Below are positions 1 through 12,556 of a stretch of DNA of 64,000 nt, piece after piece (position 1 is the stretch's first letter; each line of letters opens with the position of its first letter). The notes beneath the pieces are model-generated. The model saw only the letters and a list, made by a program, of their open reading frames with translations, was not told the origin of the DNA and ran no database searches. The translations under genes and the position numbers were made by a program. The DNA comes from Craterostigma plantagineum (Eukaryota > Streptophyta > Magnoliopsida > Lamiales > Linderniaceae), in NCBI GenBank assembly GCA_027422505.1, contig JAPQWV010000633.1:62001-126000 (forward strand), in the 5' to 3' direction.

Positions 1-2396
1 GTAGGGGACTTTCAGCCATGGGCGATTCTTGAATCTCCAATTCAGGCATATCATGGGCTGCAAAAAATCGAAATTCCCATTAAATGCCAAGCGAAGATAA
101 AACCGTTACGCAAAAGCGCACTCACAGAAATGCGCCGAAAAGTCGAAATTCCCCTCTGAGTCCTGCCTCTCGAAGTGGGCACGAGGTGGCGAAGATGGGC
201 CTGCGGGGGAAGAAGCATCTCTTATCGGAGTAGGAGTGTTCCTATCTCGGATAATCAGATCCTCTAGAAACTTATCGGGCTCAGCACGGTCGGGCAGTAT
301 TGGCGAAGCGCTGAAGCCGAACCCTTTTCTCGCCTCGCGCATTATTTCAACACTGGGTTGATTTCGTGGCGTGCTGCAACCCGTGCCCCCTTCGCCAGCT
401 GTCGATCGACGGTTGGAAGAGGCGTAATCAATGCCAGCGCCGGGCCCCACAGGAGGAGGAATGCTGAAAGAGAAAAAGGGTCAACAAGAAAACAACCAAA
501 CAGAGATGACATAGCGTAAAAAATGGACTCAATCGTACTCTTCATTTTCTGAAGAATTCATGTTATCCTCGTCCAGCGAAATGATTATAAACGGATCTTG
601 GCTGGTCGGGATTTGCTCTGTGGTATAAATGCGCGGCAAAGGTAAATATTTTGTGATTCATAGATAACCCACAAACTTATATTACTACCTGGCAATGTGA
701 TTTCCTCCTGGCTCTTAGTATGCGCATCTTCGGCCCTATAAACATGAATATTTGAATCAACTGCGCGTGTAATGAATAAAGGAAAATGCAACCACTTTCA
801 CCGAATTATTACCATTGCTTGTAAGAATCGTCCAACTCTAGCGCGTCAAGCTCGAAGCACTTCGGAAGTGTGACTGAATGGAAGGACGCGTTAGTTGCGC
901 CCTCGGGTAGGTTGACGTTCTTCGAAGCGATAAAGGCTCTGTTCAGCAAAGCGCTCACACCTTTGCAATCCTCGCAAAGATATTCAACTTTCTTCGCGTA
1001 TATTCTCACAATGCCAAGCAATAGAAAACCCGATATTCTCAGGGCGATGGGAACCTCGGGATTCATTATTCTTTCTGCAAAAAGGTTTTAAGATGAGGAT
1101 CTGATCTATTACAGCAGTAAAAGGAAACACCAAAACCGTATGTAATAGCGCATGACCAGTCGGGTCCACTGCGAATGTCTTAACTGCAGTTTAAATGGTA
1201 AAAACGTAATCGTTGAACAACAGCTAAGCCTCCTACTCAGAGTAAAATCAATTACTAATAGCCATAAACTTCACAACACGTTAGATATATGTGACTCGAC
1301 TGGTGAAAGAGTATCAGACAAAGAAAATATTTTGTTGAGAACGAACAAAGGCGCATAAAACTTCTTACCGACGTATAAATAAAAATTTTTGTCGCGAATG
1401 AAAAATATCGCATAAACCTCACTAAGAAGTCAAACGAATTTCGAGAAAAAACAAAGCCCCCAAGAAAGAAGGAACAAACAAACCAACAAATCCACATTTT
1501 CGGACATAAAAGGGTACTCCAAAATACTTAAATAGCAAATAACGATTAAAAATCGTAACTTTCTTTACATTTTCATAACAGGTCGGTCTTACACACCAAA
1601 TAAAAGATAAACGAAATTCATTTACGATCTTCTCAATGCCAGCGGACCTAATCTAATCCCCAGCAAAAACCCTATCCCTGCATCTTAATAAATCTAGGAC
1701 AATATGGAAGCAAACGAACTCTAAGCCCTGCAGCAGTTATACATACATTTTATTCAAACAACACGTAAGACATGCGTAGTGTGACCAATCCGGTAAAGCA
1801 AACAAATTGTGATAAGTGAAAATCAACAAGTGCATTTCAAATGGTAAAAGCATATCATTTGAACACATAGCTATGCATCCTAACTCAAAGTAAAATCAAT
1901 GACTTGAAAATAGCCCATAAACCATACCAAGCAGAAACTCAACCACATTTCCCAGAAAAAATTACCCACAAAAGTCAAAAACGAAACCAGCAAATCCAAA
2001 ATTCAGTAATAAGAGGGGACCCCGAGGTTTTAAATAGCATACAAACAATTAAAAATCGAAACTTTTCATAACAGGGTAGGTCCTACACACCAGATAAGAG
2101 ATAAAAAATCGAAACTCCATTTACAACCTTGTCAATTTACAAACTTGTCAACACCCACGAACGTAAACCACCCCCCGCAAAACCCTCCTCTAGCATCCTA
2201 ATAAATCTCGTAAAAAAAAAATGTTTACAAAGAAATAACCAAAAAAAAGGAAAAACAAATGCAGCAACGTACCGACGGTGGAGGGTATGTCCGTAGAGGT
2301 GTATTGAGACTTCTTCAACCTATGCTGCAAATGAGCCGCGCACCAAACAGTCCCTAACGGGCCTTTTCTTGCCAAGAACGTGTGGGAGTAAAACAT
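1..2396 (-). CDS. SYN3: Cohesin alpha-kleisin, SYN3/RAD21.2-like (5' part, runs off window)
   Basis: This is the N-terminal part of a RAD21/SCC1-family kleisin, the subunit that bridges the SMC1-SMC3 heads and closes the cohesin ring. I read six exons: 2273-2396, 813-1074, 689-735, 539-617, 126-463 and 1-57. All have GT-AG borders and the reading frame is continuous across every junction. The first exon starts MFYSHTFLARKGPLGTVW, the kleisin N-terminal helical domain; exon 2 continues it with PEVPIALR and the VRIYAKKVEYL segment. Exons 3-4 give KSQEEITL and EQIPTSQDPF, which match plant SYN3 best of the SYN1-4 set. The first intron is about 1.2 kb. The separase-site region and the C-terminal winged helix lie beyond position 1. 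Known SYN3 is partly nucleolar and needed for gametogenesis; assignment to SYN3 rather than another SYN rests on remembered similarity. Confidence 0.9.
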
Positions 2397-3482
<1,086 letters not shown>

Positions 3483-4002
3483 GTTTGTCGTGTTTAGGGT
3501 TTGGATTTATGTGTGCCATTGTATATTCTGTGTCGTTTTTCACATTTGAATCGTTCTCTCATCTTGTTTGTGTCCTTCCTTTCGTTATCAATGGAATCTG
3601 AACCCTCCTTTTCTTCCAGTTTTCTCATCGTTGATGGTAATGATTGATAGTACAGAAAATACATCGATATTTCTCTCGGTGCCCAAGAGCACTGAGTACA
3701 GGGGATTGATAGTTTTCTTGTTTCCCTTTTGGGGATAATCTTGAGACTTGATAATTCATGTGTAGGATGATTTTAGCAGCAGTTTGTGGGCTTTTTCATC
3801 TATCTGGGGGTAGCATCAAGAAAACCTATCCTTGTCAAGTTTTGGTGATAATCCTTATCATGTGTTTCCGCTTCGATTTTCAGCTTAAGATGATCAGATT
3901 GCAAACGCAAATGAATGAATCAAAAAGTCGAGCTCTTATTGGTAGCAGTAGCTCATGAAATTGGACCCAAAATAAAGGCTAAAAAACAAGAACTTGGTTA
4001 CT
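3483..4002. other. Intergenic, H3.1 3' UTR and convergent gene tail
   Basis: This holds the H3.1 3' untranslated region and that of the convergent gene on the minus strand. I see no further gene, repeat or RNA element; the short open frames here have no recognisable protein character. Confidence 0.5.
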
Positions 4003-4847
4003 CTACCTATAAAAAACAGCTACAACCATACCAACACCTGCACCAGCGATGCACAGATAAGAAACCCCACGAATACGCACGAAAAATGTGGTCAAATTCT
4101 TGGAAATCTGTAGCGTAAGGGTCAGAATCTGAAGCCTCCCTTGTTCCTCCATCTTCTTGAAGAAGTACATGGGCTTCAACGACCTCCTCAACATGAATGC
4201 CAGTGAGAAGGGCAATCCAAAGCCGAGGAAGCTCTGAATCGACACCTCGGGGATGATCGAATCGCCCATGCTGTAAGATATCCAAGCTCCCAAACCTAGA
4301 TGGACGAGTCCCAAACCTGCTAGAACCTTACTCAAGCTGTAAATAGTCTTCATCATAGTCTCAAGGACTTGCCTCGTCTCATTGGCCAGTGCTGACAGAT
4401 CTCGCTCCACGGTTGGCCCTGTGATTTCTTGGTGCTTGAATTCTGGGGTTTTGCTGGGATACTCGCTAGGGTTCTCATTGTCTGAGCTTTGGGTTGATAA
4501 AAACCTCACCTTTGAGCACGTAGGGTAGCAAGGGATCTGAAGATCTCTAGGGCTCGAGAGTGAATTGGGGCTAAAATTGCTGCGCCGATTGACCGTAAAT
4601 CGATTTCGACCAGCTAACTCGTCACTGATTTGCGATTCCGAAGGTATTTATCGGCATATCTCTGTCCACTGTCTTGATTTTGGGTGCCGGATCTGAGAAA
4701 AATGGAGTTCGAAACTGAATATTTCTCAGAGGAGTTGGAATTTGAGAAACGATCTGTTCTTTGCTGGGTTGCAAAAGCAGAGGGTCTCGCGGAGAGAGAC
4801 CTATTGACGACATGAAGAGAAAGCCTCCGTGAGATTCTTGAAGCCAT
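4003..4847 (-). CDS. Conserved plant membrane protein, probably mitochondrial, unknown function
   Basis: Two exons (4626-4847 and 4003-4509, phase 0) join to a 242-residue protein. The N-terminus, [21 protein letters not shown], is Arg/Ser-rich without acids, as expected for a mitochondrial presequence. The second exon contains an acidic to amphipathic stretch ending in a possible coiled coil ([18 protein letters not shown]), followed by three hydrophobic segments: [18 protein letters not shown], a middle one around [15 protein letters not shown], and a C-terminal one ending [14 protein letters not shown] recognise no catalytic motif and do not know the biochemical role. The coding frame is intact and both splice sites are canonical, so I treat it as a real gene. 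It converges on the histone gene. Confidence 0.75.
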
Positions 4848-5317
4848 GTTCTATGACGGCGAGGGTGAAGTGGAGAAGACGATGGTGTAGGTGTTGAAAT
4901 TTTGAAATGCTTTTATTATGAATTGTTCTTTCTTAACGACTAAGTCCACTCACTATCATAATATACAAAAACCTGCCCCCAATCATCTGCATAAATTCAC
5001 AGTATTACCCATTTTTCATAATTTTCAGCCTAAATCGTTTACTTGACAAACGAAAGTATGACGAGTGTTATAATGTAACCCAAGTGAAAGTTAAGTAAAA
5101 GGACCAATAGATTCTTCATTATTCAATGTCTTTTAGTTTATATATATATATATATACATACAGCTCAAACAATCGAAGTTTGACATAAACCTGAAACACG
5201 ATTTCTATACATAGACTGGAGGGAAGCAGAGAAAGCCAAAACTTATTCTTCCAATGGTAGACCTAGCTGGCAAAAAAACAGAACAAAATGGATCAGTTTT
5301 CTTTATAATCTCACAGC
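4848..5317. other. Intergenic, AT-rich
   Basis: This contains the promoter side of the membrane protein gene and the 3' side of the X8 gene. A short TA microsatellite lies near 5141-5155. Nothing else is recognisable. Confidence 0.4.
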
Positions 5318-5741
5318 TTAAAGCACATTATTTTCAAGAAGGCATTTACGTGGATAATGATGGATGATCACTCCAAGCTCTTTATTACAAGCATGCGCAT
5401 CAGCGTAGTCTCTGTTGAGAAGAACCGAAGCTTGAGATCGAGTCGATGTTGTCATGTTCGAATACGAATCGTAACAAAGCCCGCCGGGCTGAATAATCTT
5501 ACATCGATTTGGATTCTTTCTGCAACTGATTCTAACAAAGCTGTTCAGCGCAAGGAGATTGGCATTGTCTTTTGCAACACACCATGAAGGATTACTGTCC
5601 TGAAAATACAGATCACTTTTCGCAATCATTATAATAGCTTCTATATGCAATTATCATATGATATTATGGTCATACTCTGCAATTCACAGTGCTAAAGAGA
5701 AAGCTTAGGGTGATGAATAGGGAAAGACTTGGTTTTGCCAT
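5318..5741 (-). CDS. Small secreted X8 (CBM43) domain protein
   Basis: I read two exons, 5676-5741 and 5318-5599, joined in phase 0, for a 115-residue protein. Exon 1 is a textbook signal peptide (MAKPSLSLFITLSFLFSTVNC). Exon 2 is an X8 domain, the callose/beta-1,3-glucan-binding module of plasmodesmal callose-binding proteins and of GH17 tails: WCVAKDNANLLAL, a second Cys in the RISC stretch, then NRCKIIQPGGLCYD. Ser/Thr-rich sequence and further cysteines (HACNKE, RKCLL) follow. The usual ASYAFNDYYQ motif is only weakly matched (SQASVLLNRDYA), and no GPI-attachment hydrophobic tail is visible, so it looks secreted, not membrane anchored. Role by family: binding beta-1,3-glucan in the cell wall. 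It lies head to head with a GH17-X8 gene. Confidence 0.8.
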
Positions 5742-7430
5742 GATAAAAATCTCATGTGATGCTGCAAGTATAGTGAGACATGTTCTTCATCCTTATGAAT
5801 GTGAAGTTTATGTTATACTCAGTTAATAACAAGTTATAAATATAATTTTCCGTGATTGAAAAAGGGATTTCCATGATTAAAAAAAGAAGTCATGATTTTC
5901 TTGATGAATTAGGGGTTGGAGAGTCGAGGGAATCAGATTGAATGGCATGGCAGTTCCATATTAGTTGGTGTTTAGTATTAGTCCTCCAACGTTTCATTAT
6001 TGTGAATTCGCCCCATATTTGCAATTTAGTAACAAATGAAGGGTCGGTTGGATAAAGCGACAAAATAGTTTATGTGGCTACGAGGATCGTCCATGAAAGT
6101 CCACGTGGACAACTCAATTAGTTTAGCTGTCGTAGACGAGGTATTTTCTATTCTAAATTAAAAGAAAAAAGAAAATAAGTTGGGTCCCCATTATTACATT
6201 ACTTTACGCGTCTTTTTTATTCTTTCAAATAAAAAATTTTCTCCAAAAAGCATTATTGCATAAATTTGAAAAACACATCTGATTAGTTTGACTTTTTCTT
6301 TTTTTTTCCCCTTTTCCTGTATGAAACGGCTACAAATTTTAGATAATCGAGAACGAGGAGAGTTGCTATTAAAGCAAGACGCATTTTAATTCGAAGAAAT
6401 CTTGTCAAGATTCGATATTTCTCCTAATTGCATTTTGTAGTAAAACCTTAAATTTAACCGACCACGTTTGCCTCACTATCTTCTCTTTGCTGCTTCGCAT
6501 TCCACGAGTCACTTTCACACTTGAGCTACTTCACTCTTCAGCTACTACTTCTGTAGTACTCTCATTAGAGATTTACAGCCTAAAGACTTCATACTGCTTA
6601 GTTAGAGGTGAACCCATCTAGTATCTGAACAACCTCGGTGAGTTAATTTTAAGTTTCTCATAAAAAATAATCTTCGATTTTGTCCGTACTTTAATGGCGG
6701 TGTGGTTCTTTGCATTTGTGTTTTCTTGCTCTAACTCTTCGACGCATCAAGTTATGGTTTTTCTGCAGTTATTATGACCCTTTCGTGGTTACGTGGTAAT
6801 GATTTGTTCACTACTTCTAACACCCTTTGCGTTTCTGCTTCGATTAAAGAAAGAAAGTTGCAATAAAAATTAAAGATTTCTTGAATGTTTCGCCTTTTTA
6901 GATTCTTCACTTTCATACATCCCTTAACCCTCGAGATTCTCCGATCTCTCATCAGTTTTGTGTTCTCTGCACGTGAAGAGATCTCTCTTCCCCTTAAAAG
7001 CCTTCGTTTTTATTCCCCTTTTCCTTTACCTGCGAATCTAATAAAAAAAAAAAAAAAGGAGCTTCATTTAGGCTCACACTGTCTGCTATCATCTTCCCCT
7101 TTCTTTCTCTGGATGTTTGTTAAAGGTTTTCCGTTGAAAAAAGTTTCAAACTTTATCACACTTTTTCGTTATTATATTCCTCACCTCATCTCATTCTCCT
7201 TCTCCCATTGTTTTTCTCCGTGAAGAAGCATAACACATCAACCTTCGCCTGGCCATTCTCAGGCCAGCAGTTCTCCATAGCTGATGAAGCTTCTAACATG
7301 GATTCAATCCATCCTTCTAATCTGCGCAATTCTCCCTATGCAAAAGGTTCGTTGGTAATACTCTGCGTAATAATTCGGCGTTTTTCGACCAGTCACACTA
7401 ACGAACGCTCTCACGTTTTTTGGCTCGCAG
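5742..7430. other. Intergenic and 5' leader of the GH17 gene
   Basis: About 1.7 kb between the divergent X8 and GH17-X8 genes. The right half is pyrimidine-rich. A possible 5' UTR exon ends at a GGTGAGTT donor near 6638. The exon for the GH17 signal peptide should lie here, but I could not place it: a hydrophobic run near 7190-7215 (LILLLPLFFSV in one frame) is a candidate. A 16-A homopolymer is at about 7041-7056. No other gene is seen. Confidence 0.45.
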
Positions 7431-9021
7431 GCGCGTACGTCGGCGTAAACATAGGAACCTCAATAACCAACCCACCTTCCCCGACCGAAATCGCCTCCGC
7501 CCTAAAATCCCGACAAATAACGCACGTTCGGCTCTTCGACGCCGACTCCCACCTCTTAACCGCCCTCGCAAACTCCACCATACAAGTCGCCGTCACCGTC
7601 CCCAACGACCAAATCCTGAGGATCGGGCAATCATCCGCCGCAGCAGCGACGTGGGTCTCCACCAACGTCATCGCCCATTATCCCTCGACGAACATAACCT
7701 CGATCTGCGTAGGCACCGAAGTCCTCACTTCCCTTCCCAACGCCTCCCGGCCTTAGTGCTAGCGATGAACAACCTCCACAGAGCGCTCGTCGCCTCGAAC
7801 TTGAACGATCGAATTAAGGTCTCGACGCCCCACTCCATGGACGTAATTCCGCGCCCTTTCCTCCCTCGGCGGCTGCGTTCAACGCCTCTCTGAACGCCAC
7901 CATGTTTCAGATTCTGAGGTTCTTGAAGAACACAGATTCCTCTTTATGTTGAACGCTTACCCTTACTATGAGTACGTCAAGGGGGGCGGGATTTTCCCCT
8001 TGGAGTACGCCCTGTTCGAGCCGTTGCCGCCCGTGAAGCAGATAGTCGACCCGAACACGCTGCTCAAGTACTCGAGCATGTTCGACGCAATGGTGGACGC
8101 CGCGTACTACTCCATCGCAGCGCTCAACTTCTCGGGCCTGCCCGTAGTGGTGACGGAGACGGGCTGGCCCTCGTTCGGCGGGGCCGACGAGCCCGACGCC
8201 ACCCCGGGCAATGCGGGCACCTACGTTAGCAACTTGGTGAGGCGGGTTTCGAACGATTCCGGGCCGCCGGGCAGGCCCGGGTTCCTGTTCCTGCGTACGT
8301 TTACGAGCTGTACAACGAGGATAAGAGGCCCGGCCCGGTGTCAGAGAGGAACTGGGGCGTTCTTTACGCCAATGGGAGCTCTGTTTATGATGCGGGCTTG
8401 AGTTTATCGGGCGGAGATGGGTCGAGGAACTCTTCTTGTCGGCGGGCTTCTGCGTGGCGAAGCCCGGCGCGGATAAGGGCTCGTTGGAAGACGGGCTTAA
8501 TTGGGCCTGCGGGGCGGGCGGGGCGAACTGCGGGGCGATCCAGTCGGGGCAGAGCTGTTATTCGCCGAATACTTTGGAAAACCATGCGTCGTACGCTTAT
8601 AACGATTACTATCAGAGGATGAGAAGGTCGGGCGCTACTTGCGACTTCGATGGCACGGCTATGCTGACAAGCGTTGATCGATCCTAGTAAGTCGTTGGAA
8701 GTTTCTACTTTTTTTTTTTCGAAAATTAGGGTTGTAATTATCGAGTTTAACTGATGATGGTCCTCTGTGGTCTCATTTTTTGCAGGTCATGGTTCGTGCG
8801 TGTTTAGTATGGGAAGGTGAGGCTCTTTATAGCAACGTATTATGGCGATTATGTACTCTAACGTGCGTCTAATTTTTCGTTGCAGTTCGAACACGACTGG
8901 GACGTTTCAATCGCCGGCGTTTGGACCTGTGGGTATGACCTCGGCGAGTTCGAAGAATTTTGTTCGTCGTTTTCGTATGGTAATGGTCTTCTTAACTGTT
9001 GTTGCTACTGTGATGATCTGA
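7431..9021 (+). CDS. GPI-anchored GH17 glucan endo-1,3-beta-glucosidase with X8 tail, frame broken
   Basis: The main exon 7431-8686 encodes a family-17 glycosidase: AYVGVNIGTSITN, the catalytic acid in VGTEVL, the nucleophile in VTETGWPS, then a complete X8 module (FCVAKPGADKGSLEDGL through ASYAYNDYYQ and TCDFDGTAML). Short exons 8786-8816 and 8886-9021 add SHGSCVF and a hydrophobic GPI-attachment tail (VFLTVVATVMI). By family it hydrolyses or binds callose at the wall or plasmodesmata. The frame shifts five times, each equivalent to one missing base, near 7750, 7850, 7940, 8285 and 8415, and a 4-bp GATC-type duplication sits at about 8678-8685. Everything between the breaks is perfectly family-like and both catalytic glutamates are kept. 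That favours uncorrected sequencing deletions over a decayed gene, but a recent pseudogene cannot be excluded. The signal-peptide exon was not placed. Confidence 0.85.
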
Positions 9022-9920
9022 GGGAGAGTTAAGAGAGGATATAGACCGTTTTGTTGTATTGTGATTTTCTTGAAAATGGGAGAATTTGGTTGATTGTTGT
9101 CAATCTTATTTGGGGAAAAAAACACATCATCAAAGACATCAGATATCACTTTCAGAAACCGAAGTTATATAATGAATCACAACTAAAACACAGAGGAATC
9201 ATCATCAACATTGTCTCTAACTTCAGCTCCTCAGCAAATGGTTTCACCATCATTCGCAATCTAATTCGCAGTTTCGTTCTAAGAGCTCGATTCAAACAAT
9301 ATAAAGCGGTTTCAGACCTCTCCTATGAATGATCCAAATGAAGCTGGCGATCATCTTCGAATCGTCGATCACTTAGAACGTACATATGCTTATTGGAGCG
9401 AAACACACTCCCTTCAACTGAGATACAGAAATTAACACACCTTCTTTCAAAATCTCCCAAGCACCATAAGAGATCGCAATAACTGCACTATATCACGAAA
9501 AAAAAATATGGGTCGGGTCGGGTCGGGTCGTTCTTTTGAGCTGAGTGTTGAAGAAACGAAACGGTAAACGAACCGCACAAATACATTTCCGACGAGGAGC
9601 TTTGAAATTACAATTGGCCCCTTGGGCCAAGACACTGCGAAGTTAGTATATTTGGGCTTGATTGCAGCCCAAAACTAGGTGAAGAGTAAGTACTCACAAG
9701 CGTAAAATGACTGAAAAGGCCCAACGGTCGGAAAAGCAATTAATATGGTCGTAAAGAATAAATAATATACAATTAAGAAACATTTACACATCACATGAAG
9801 CGTGGGACCCACGGCTTAACGGTCTAATGTTTCTCAAGTAGAAATCTCATTCCCCGCCGTTCAGTAAAACTCCTCTGTCCATAATCATTGTGAAATCACT
9901 TCCTAAACAGATAACTGAAA
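9022..9920. other. Intergenic
   Basis: This holds the GH17 3' UTR and the promoter of the next gene. A GGTCG pentanucleotide repeat (four units) sits at about 9511-9530. No protein-coding or RNA gene is evident. Confidence 0.4.
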
Positions 9921-11423
9921 ATGGGAGGTAGCAGCTATCGATTGGAAACCCTAGATTCGAGATTTGTCAAAGACGATCTCTACGAGTACATCAGTGCGCC
10001 TAAATGGGTTGATTTTTCAGCTCGAGATGATGATGTCGACGACGAGGCCTGGTTTTGCCGTCCGAGTAGGTCTACATTCATTCATCGATTTATGATCTTC
10101 TCCGATTCGGATTCTAATCTCGTCTTTTCGTATGTTGTTAAAGCTTGCAATCATCCCAAGACTGCTGAAGATTTCTTCGCTATCGAGCAAAAGAGGACAC
10201 CATTGTCCAATTCTAAGGTCTGCGTTCTGCATCATCCTCAGTTTCAGAGATTCGTAGAACATACTTTTTACCCATGGTTTTGATGTAACGATTAGTGATT
10301 TTCAAGCTTAGCAATTTGTTCATATCTTTTCTTGTATTGCAGCTTCAGAGATCAGCTAGCGTATCAGATATTCCTCCATTTGGTGACACTAACAATAGGT
10401 ATTGACCTAGTTTTTCAGCTCAATCTGCGTTACTTTTCCTTCTTCGTAATTTTGTTGCAATATGATATCAGAGACGCCACACTGAAACGAAGAGGATTAT
10501 CGAACAAAGGTGCAAATTTCGAAACTGTTGTCGAGATGGCGAAAATCAAGATCCCAATTTCTCCACTCCTCAGCCACGAAAAATCGAGTCAAAAAACCGC
10601 CGATTAAATCGAGCACAGAAGACAAGAAATCTAAACAAGCGCCGAAGCTCAAAGCTACTATGTCAGCACGAAACCTTTTCTCGGGCGGCGGCGATTTACT
10701 GAACAAAGTGTCCGAGTTTTGCAATGAGTTGAAAAAACTGGCAATTGGGCGGAGAGATTAATGAGGACTGTGCTGCTGAGCCTACTCTGAAAAAACAGGG
10801 GACTACTATCCACTCTATGGGTGAGAGTAATCAAGATTGAATGATGAAGAAAAGGAAAGGAAGCCATTGTTAGAGTCAAGCAAAGAGCCGTGGAGATGAG
10901 CAGCAGCCGTTCAAAGGGAAGCTGAGAAGGAAAAAGTAAAACATTTCTTCTCTTACCCTTTCCTTATTCATCATCTTGATCCTCCTCTTGCGTTAACGTA
11001 GCATTCGTTCTCACAGAAGATACGAAGACGACGGAGAGAATCAACACTCCCAATTTCTGTGAATGTGAGAACATTAAGCCCCTACGAGAAGAAGGATTGA
11101 TGCCAATACGAACCAATCCTCCAACTCCTCAATGCTTTTCTGCTACTCGCACTCGTCCTATTAATCCCCTCAGGCCCAAAACACAAGTATGCTCTATGTT
11201 TTTTTCATACAAGTTGATCATGAATCTCTCAGGCCCATAATATTGAACCTGAATTTTTCTTCGCACTGGCTTGCAGATCTTGCAGGAGTCGAAATCAATA
11301 GAGGGGCGAAGGGCGATGGATCGAGGAGATAATAATACAGTGAGCAATGGAGGAGGAAAAGATGCTGCAAATGCTTTGGATGCTTTCTGGTTCCTAAAGC
11401 CTTGCAAATTATCATTGAGTTAG
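9921..11423 (+). CDS. Plant-specific protein of unknown function, frame broken
   Basis: Exons read as 9921-10217, 10343-10398, 10472-10935, 11017-11186 and 11277-11423. The start MGGSSYRLETLDSRFVKDDLY leads into the conserved block PKWVDFSARDDDVDDEAWFCR and HPKTAEDFF. Later blocks are LKRRGLSNKGANFETVVE, ENQDPNFSTPQPR, KLKATMSARNLFSGG, NKVSEFCNELKKLA, NEDCAAEP, RTNPPTPQCFSATR and the C-terminal DAFWFLKPCKLSLS. I recognise this order as a conserved plant family without assigned function; LxxL-type helices near NELKKLA may be a coiled coil. In exon 3 the blocks fall in different frames: one base is missing near 10537 (VVE to ENQDPN), another in the A-run near 10585, and a further shift lies near 10750. 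The blocks are too well conserved for old decay, so sequencing deletions are likely. No catalytic residues can be named. Confidence 0.75.
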
Positions 11424-11930
11424 GCATCTTATTTTACAGATCATCAAATAAAACGGATCGTTCTTACATTAATTCATTTCATTCTTTTATTTATTATTAT
11501 TTGACGATGTCCCTGGAAATGTTCTCAAGTGACGCATAACGAAATAGTTGTAATTTTATCGAATCCCCCCCCATTCACACTCATAACCAACAAACGCGTT
11601 TTAATGGACCTTAATAAATAGATGGTATTTGTCTGTGTCTATGATAAACATTTCCATGCTTTTTATATGTTATATATATATAATATAATATATATATATA
11701 TATATATTGTAGTTGTCATGTTTTTAGTAAACATAAATAGGATGCTTTATACATATATATATAATATATATTTACTATTATTTTTGATTAATTTTTTTGT
11801 GATTAAATCTAAAATAATATTTGTAGTTTAATTTGTGAAGAGTAAAAATACGTGGGTAGTATTGAAATTTGTAAAAAATGGTGTGGAGGTGAATATCACA
11901 AAATAATCGTTTTGAGTTTGGAATAAGTTG
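11424..11930. repeat. AT-rich intergenic DNA with TA microsatellites
   Basis: There are two TA-rich runs, about 11670-11708 and 11753-11770, in very AT-rich DNA. An open frame here (11622-11831) consists of Ile/Tyr/Val codons from the TA repeats and is not a gene. Confidence 0.6.
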
Positions 11931-12291
11931 ACCTTATAATCTGAGGATGGTCGAGATAGCCTCTGCCCCGACGCAAGTGCGTCCGTGACCTTGAGCAGGA
12001 GAATGCGCCTTTATATTTGCATTCGATTTATCTGCGAAAAGCACGAAGTTACATACACGAAAAAAAGAACATTTTAACGTTTCATTTTGTCTTTTCGTAC
12101 CTGCAATTAATTCTGTGTCTTTTCGTACCTGCAATTAATTCTGAGGCACTTTTCCAAATGAGCACAGTCATCTACATCAACATATAAAAAGAGCATACTT
12201 CATTTAATTTCATTCGCATTATACTAACGTAGAAATATAAAAAGATACAGAAATCGGGTCTATTTTTCAGAAGGTAGTAAGTAATACATAC

Positions 12292-12556
12292 CTGGGATTC
12301 ATCGAGTAGCTTCTTCTTCCCCTCCAATTCGATGTTAAGCTTGGCTATCTCATCACTCAGTTCCACGATCTCAGTTTCATACAGTAACGCTATATCTGTG
12401 AAAAGAACGAAGTTACATACACGAAGAAGGAACATTTTAACGTTTATTTTTTCTTATCTTTTCCGACATTATAAGTTGTAATAAACCTATGGGGCTCTTC
12501 TTGATGGTGTTGGCTCTCTTTCGGAGAAGTTCTACCTCCTTTCGCCGTTGACGCCA
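12292..12556 (-). pseudogene. Coiled-coil exon pair, source gene unidentified
   Basis: Two exon-like segments. 12487-12556 reads RQRRKEVELLRKRANTIKK and ends at a donor; 12292-12395 reads ETEIVELSDEIAKLNIELE...LLDESQ between an AG acceptor and a GTATGT donor. The heptad-like Glu/Lys/Leu pattern indicates a coiled coil. Another exon-like stretch (SPAQGHGRTCVGAEAIST) follows toward 11945. Its preceding intron sequence repeats that of the 12.4-kb exon (GTTACATACACGAA...AACATTTTAACG), so a local duplication has occurred. I do not recognise the source protein. Confidence 0.4.

Noticed and set aside
11622..11831. 69-codon open frame in TA-rich DNA
   Set aside because: Tyr/Ile/Val codons generated by the TA microsatellite.
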